A stretch of DNA of 9,194 nt. Source: Opitutia bacterium. Lineage in GTDB: Bacteria; Verrucomicrobiota; Verrucomicrobiia; Opitutales; Coraliomargaritaceae. The position numbers and the translations under genes were made by a program. Position 1 is the first letter of the stretch. Each line of letters starts with the position of its first letter. Where the stretch lies: contig JABJQI010000129.1 in assembly GCA_018663485.1 (NCBI GenBank), positions 1 through 9,194 of the forward strand, given 5' to 3'. Below the pieces are notes generated by a model that ran no database searches, was not told the origin of the DNA, and saw only the letters and a program-made list of their open reading frames with translations. This document shows positions 6,075 to 9,194 of this stretch, one piece after another.

Positions 6075-6383
6075 CTAAACGTTGATCGAGATATCCACAC
6101 CAGCGGGTAGATTGAGCTTCTTGAGCTCGTCCACAGTCGCTGCGGTAGGCTCGACGATGTCGATCAAGCGCTTGTGCGTGCGGACTTCGAATTGGTCCAT
6201 AGACTTTTTATTAACGTGCGGAGAACGGTTCACTGTGAGTCTTCCGATGTGAGTCGGAAGTGGCACAGGGCCGGAAACGCGTGCGCCTGAGCGCTTTGCT
6301 GTTTCAACGATGTCTGTTGCAGACTGGTCGATGACGCGATAATCGAAGCCTTTGAGGCGGATACGGATACGTGGTGAGCTCAT
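6075..6383 (-). CDS. rpsJ: 30S ribosomal protein S10 (NusE)
   Basis: Complete 102-residue S10. It is part of the 30S head and, as NusE, binds NusB in transcription antitermination. Family features are R-I-R-I-R-L-K-G-F-D near the start, G-P-V-P-L-P-T around residues 38-44, the loop S-P-H-V-N-K at 54-59 (Val57 is the position linked to tigecycline/tetracycline susceptibility in other bacteria), and R-T-H-K-R-L-I-D-I-V-E-P-T further on. In E. coli S10 is the first gene of the operon that contains L3. Here it follows fusA after 127 bp and is closed by a strong terminator 40 bp downstream, so it belongs to the str-type block. No Shine-Dalgarno sequence is visible before the ATG. Confidence 0.97.
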   Translation of the reverse strand: MSSPRIRIRLKGFDYRVIDQSATDIVETAKRSGARVSGPVPLPTHIGRLTVNRSPHVNKKSMDQFEVRTHKRLIDIVEPTAATVDELKKLNLPAGVDISINV

Positions 6384-6409
6384 ATATTGTATTTGGTTTG
6401 GTTAAGTTG

Positions 6410-6426
6410 GATTTTTTGAAAAAATC
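6410..6426. repeat. 17-bp AT-rich palindrome in the rpsJ leader
   Basis: GATTTTTTGAAAAAATC is a perfect inverted repeat around a central G, 27 bases before the rpsJ ATG. It could be a protein-binding site or merely an AT-rich leader element that keeps the region unpaired. Nothing else supports a function. Confidence 0.4.
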
Positions 6427-6467
6427 AGTTTTCGGTTAAAAAGTTGTCGGTTGTTCGGTTCTTAAAG

Positions 6468-6509
6468 TCAGGTCTCAGGTCTCAAGCTTCAGCTCTCAGC
6501 TCTCAGCTC
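6468..6509. repeat. Seven-base tandem repeat array behind fusA
   Basis: Six consecutive heptamers on the plus strand: TCAGGTC twice, TCAAGCT once, TCAGCTC three times. The array ends two bases before the fusA stop codon. In the mRNA it reads as repeated AGCTGAG/ACCTGAG units. Directly beyond it, three copies of TCGGTT (within 6431-6460) add to the repetitive look of the fusA-rpsJ gap. The array is non-coding and its role is unknown. Confidence 0.8.
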
Positions 6510-6510
6510 T

Positions 6511-8658
6511 CTAATACCGACCCCGGGTGGAGGTTTCTAGGATTGTGTTAACCACGTTCGACGGCACTTCCTCAAAGCGCTCGGGCTCCATGCTAAAGGA
6601 AGCACGGCCTTTGCTCAATGAACGCATGATCGTCGAATAGCCGAACATTTCTACGAGAGGAACGAGGGCCGAGATTGATATAAACGAGGGCTTCGCATTG
6701 ATATGCTGAATTTGCCCGCGGCGACGATTCAAGTCGCCCATGATGTCTCCTTGATAATCTTCAGGAGTTTCGACTTCCACATGCATGAGTGGCTCCAACA
6801 AGATTGGAACTGCTGCAAGCATCGCTTCACGAAAGGCAAATATACCTGCCATTTTGAATGCGATTTCAGAGGAATCGACTTCATGGAATGAACCGTCGAA
6901 AAGTGTTACTTTGATATCCACCACTGGATAGCCCGCGACGGTGCCATTGCAGGTCGCCTCTTTGATGCCATCCATCGCTGGCTTGATAAATTCTTTGGGA
7001 ATGACGCCACCGACAGTTTTGTCGATCACTTCAATACCTGCGCCGCGCTCAAGCGGTTCAACCTTTATCCGGACGTGGCCATACTGCCCCTTCCCTCCGG
7101 ACTGGCGGACGAATTTGCCATCCCCCTCCGCATCGGCGGTGACGGTTTCGCGGTATGCTATCTGCGGACGACCGGCTTCGGCACCCACCTTAAATTCGCG
7201 AAACAACCGGTCTCTAATAATTTCGAGGTGCAGCTCTCCCATTCCGGCGATCAATGTCTGACCGGTTTCTTCGTCGGTGCTAACAACAAATGTCGGATCT
7301 TCTTCGGCGAGACGTTGAAGCCCCAGCGCCATCTTCTCTTGGTCAGCAGTGGTCTTTGGCTCGATGGACATCGAGATCACTGGCTCTGGAAATGTGGGCG
7401 GCTCAATACGCACATCGAAGCCCTTAGCACAAAGCGTATCACCCGTTACGACATCACGTGCACCAACCAGCGCGCATATGTCGCCAGAGTATGCAGTGTC
7501 AATGTCCTCGCGGGCGTCCGCCTTCATGACGAGGAGGCGGGAAATGCGTTCGACTTTACCTGTGCGCGCATTGTGCAGCACAGAGCCTTTAGAAATTGAG
7601 CCTGAGTAAACTCGGAAAAAGACCAGCTTACCGACGTAACCGTCGTTCATCAGCTTAAACGCAAGACCAGTCAGCTTTGCATTGTCATCTGGCTTCACTT
7701 CGACAGGACGCCCCTTAGAGTCCTCCGCTTCCATCGGCGGCAGATCGAGTGGCGACGGCAAGTAGTTTACGACCGACTCTAAAACAGACTGAACACCCTT
7801 GTTCTTGAACGCGCTACCTGGAATAACGCCACAGAAATCGAGCGAGACCGTTGCGGTACGAATCGCTGCGCGAATATCGTCGGCAGTCAGATCCTGCCCT
7901 TCGAGATATTTGTCAGCGAGGCCTTCGTCAAAGTCAGCCAATGCTTCGATCAGCTTTTCGTGATACTTAGCGGCTTGATCGACGTAGTCTGCTGGGATGT
8001 CAGTCACTTCGACCGTCATTCCAGACTCATCTGCTGGATCATAAATGAGCGCACGCATCGACGCGAGGTCGATGAGTCCTGTAAAGTCTTCCTCTGCTCC
8101 AATCGGAATAAAGATCGGATGCGCATTGGCCCCCAAGCGCTCGCGCATGGTCTCGATGGCAGCGAAATAGTCCGCTCCGACGCGATCCATCTTGTTTACG
8201 AATGCAATGCGCGGGACATTGTATTTCGTCATTTGTCGCCAGACCGTTTCGGACTGCGGCTGGACGCCAGCAACGGCGCAAAATACGCCGACCGCTCCGT
8301 CTAACACGCGAAGTGAACGTTCCACTTCGGCGGTAAAATCGACGTGCCCTGGGGTGTCGATAATATTGATCTGGTTCTGAATGCCGGCATAAGGGCCGTG
8401 CTGATTCGTCCAGTTACATGAAATTGCGGCGGAGGTAATTGTAATACCTCGCTCGCGTTCTTGATCCATCCAGTCCGTGACCGCGCTTCCCTCATGAACT
8501 TCGCCCATCTTGTGGACGACGCCTGTATAGAACAGGATACGCTCGGTCGTGGTAGTCTTGCCCGCGTCAATGTGTGCAACGATGCCGATATTACGCGTAT
8601 GCTCCAAGGGGAACTTACGCTTCGACGAGTTTACACTGGCTGACATAGTAGCTGACAT
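6511..8658 (-). CDS. fusA: Translation elongation factor G
   Basis: Complete 715-residue EF-G, the GTPase that moves tRNAs and mRNA through the ribosome after each peptide bond and, with RRF, splits post-termination ribosomes. GTPase motifs: AHIDAGKTTTTE at 28-39 (G1), R-G-I-T-I-T at 70-75 (switch I), D-T-P-G-H-V-D-F at 101-108 with the catalytic His105, and N-K-M-D at 155-158. Domain IV, which mimics the tRNA anticodon arm, carries G-S-F-H-E-V-D-S-S-E with its conserved His near 592. The segment between switch I and G3 is a little longer than in E. coli (704 residues in total). The N terminus starts MSATMSAS; Met5 is an alternative start. No Shine-Dalgarno sequence is seen for either. The gene is 44 bp behind rpsG, and no tuf gene follows. 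Confidence 0.98.
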   Translation of the reverse strand: MSATMSASVNSSKRKFPLEHTRNIGIVAHIDAGKTTTTERILFYTGVVHKMGEVHEGSAVTDWMDQERERGITITSAAISCNWTNQHGPYAGIQNQINIIDTPGHVDFTAEVERSLRVLDGAVGVFCAVAGVQPQSETVWRQMTKYNVPRIAFVNKMDRVGADYFAAIETMRERLGANAHPIFIPIGAEEDFTGLIDLASMRALIYDPADESGMTVEVTDIPADYVDQAAKYHEKLIEALADFDEGLADKYLEGQDLTADDIRAAIRTATVSLDFCGVIPGSAFKNKGVQSVLESVVNYLPSPLDLPPMEAEDSKGRPVEVKPDDNAKLTGLAFKLMNDGYVGKLVFFRVYSGSISKGSVLHNARTGKVERISRLLVMKADAREDIDTAYSGDICALVGARDVVTGDTLCAKGFDVRIEPPTFPEPVISMSIEPKTTADQEKMALGLQRLAEEDPTFVVSTDEETGQTLIAGMGELHLEIIRDRLFREFKVGAEAGRPQIAYRETVTADAEGDGKFVRQSGGKGQYGHVRIKVEPLERGAGIEVIDKTVGGVIPKEFIKPAMDGIKEATCNGTVAGYPVVDIKVTLFDGSFHEVDSSEIAFKMAGIFAFREAMLAAVPILLEPLMHVEVETPEDYQGDIMGDLNRRRGQIQHINAKPSFISISALVPLVEMFGYSTIMRSLSKGRASFSMEPERFEEVPSNVVNTILETSTRGRY

Positions 8659-8702
8659 TGAGATGGACTGGAAAAGAACAGGGGGTGAAGCAGGAGTCGA
8701 AA

Positions 8703-9176
8703 CTACCAGCGCAGGTGGGCAAACGCGCGGTTTGCTTGAGCCATACGGTGTGTTTCTTCCTTCTTCTTAACGATCGCGCCGGTGTTGTTGTAGGCATCGA
8801 CGATTTCGTCAGCAAGTGCTTCGTTCATAGGAACGCCCTTGCGCTTGCGAGCAGCTCCAACCATCCAACGGAAGGCGAGGCTCTGCTGGCGCTCAAATGA
8901 TACTTCAACCGGCACTTGGTATGTCGCACCACCTACGCGGCGGCTCTTCACTTCAAGCTTCGGGCGAACATTCTCAGGTGCACCCATGATCAAATCAACT
9001 GGATCACCCTTGCCTACTTTTTCGCTCACACGCTCGAAAGCGTTGTATACGATGCGCTGAGCCACAGTGCGCTTACCGCGCTCCATGATCATGTTAACGA
9101 GATTGGTAACCAGTTCGCTATTATAGCGTGGGTCAGGAATGATTGGGCGTTTTACCGCTTGTCTACGACGTGACAT
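8703..9176 (-). CDS. rpsG: 30S ribosomal protein S7
   Basis: Complete 157-residue S7, the primary organiser of the 30S head, contacting E-site tRNA and mRNA. It begins MSRRRQAVKRPIIPDPRYNS and contains the family signatures L-V-N-M-I-M-E-R-G-K-R near 26-36, P-x-V-E-V-K-S-R-R-V-G-G-A-T-Y-Q-V-P-V-E-V around 71-91, and the C-terminal helix E-E-T-H-R-M-A-Q-A-N-R-A-F-A-H-L-R-W. Length matches the common 156-residue form. In E. coli S7 represses its own str operon; whether the same holds here cannot be told. The gene for S12 (rpsL), its usual upstream partner, would lie beyond the right edge. Only 18 bp upstream are visible, without a recognisable ribosome-binding site. Confidence 0.98.
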   Translation of the reverse strand: MSRRRQAVKRPIIPDPRYNSELVTNLVNMIMERGKRTVAQRIVYNAFERVSEKVGKGDPVDLIMGAPENVRPKLEVKSRRVGGATYQVPVEVSFERQQSLAFRWMVGAARKRKGVPMNEALADEIVDAYNNTGAIVKKKEETHRMAQANRAFAHLRW

Positions 9177-9194
9177 AATAAAATACGTTTAAAG

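Noticed and set aside
5891..6100. Minus-strand open frame of 69 codons overlapping the end of rpsJ
   Set aside because: It is out of frame with rpsJ and runs through the terminator stem; no ribosome-binding site.
6941..7609. Plus-strand open frames opposite fusA, up to 174 codons
   Set aside because: Antisense to a fully conserved EF-G coding sequence; length is explained by the codon bias of the real gene.

Overview
This window is a ribosomal-protein and translation-factor locus read entirely from the minus strand. It comes from a bacterium with roughly half G+C. Gene order and protein sequences suggest the PVC superphylum, most likely Verrucomicrobia (Opitutae/Puniceicoccales-like). This assignment is an inference from gene order and general appearance, not from a search. 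The clearest hint is that rpsJ (S10) sits directly behind fusA with no tuf gene between them and is cut off from rplC. As I recall, Chlamydia has the same arrangement.

Layout in the direction of transcription (right to left): a str-type block of rpsG (S7), fusA (EF-G) and rpsJ (S10), ending in a strong rho-independent terminator. Then comes a 773-bp stretch without a convincing protein gene. It holds a second intrinsic terminator, a possible short structured RNA, AT-rich inverted repeats and a hairpin just before rplC. After it follows the S10/spc-type block: rplC (L3), rplD (L4), rplW (L23), rplB (L2), rpsS (S19), an unexpected small putative lipoprotein gene, rplV (L22), rpsC (S3), rplP (L16), rpmC (L29), rpsQ (S17) and the beginning of rplN (L14), which runs off the left edge.

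The genes of the second block are packed 1-46 bp apart and are probably one operon. Their products assemble the exit tunnel and peptidyl-transferase surroundings of the 50S subunit (L2, L3, L4, L16, L22, L23, L29, L14) and parts of the 30S head and body (S3, S19, S17). EF-G drives translocation, and S7 and S10 belong to the 30S head.

The most unusual feature is the 124-residue lipoprotein-like gene between rpsS and rplV. It has a signal peptide with an L-A-G-C lipobox and a small beta-rich C-terminal domain. Only 5 bp separate it from rplV, which lacks its own Shine-Dalgarno sequence. Other points worth a look are the non-coding region upstream of rplC and a seven-base tandem repeat array directly behind the fusA stop codon.
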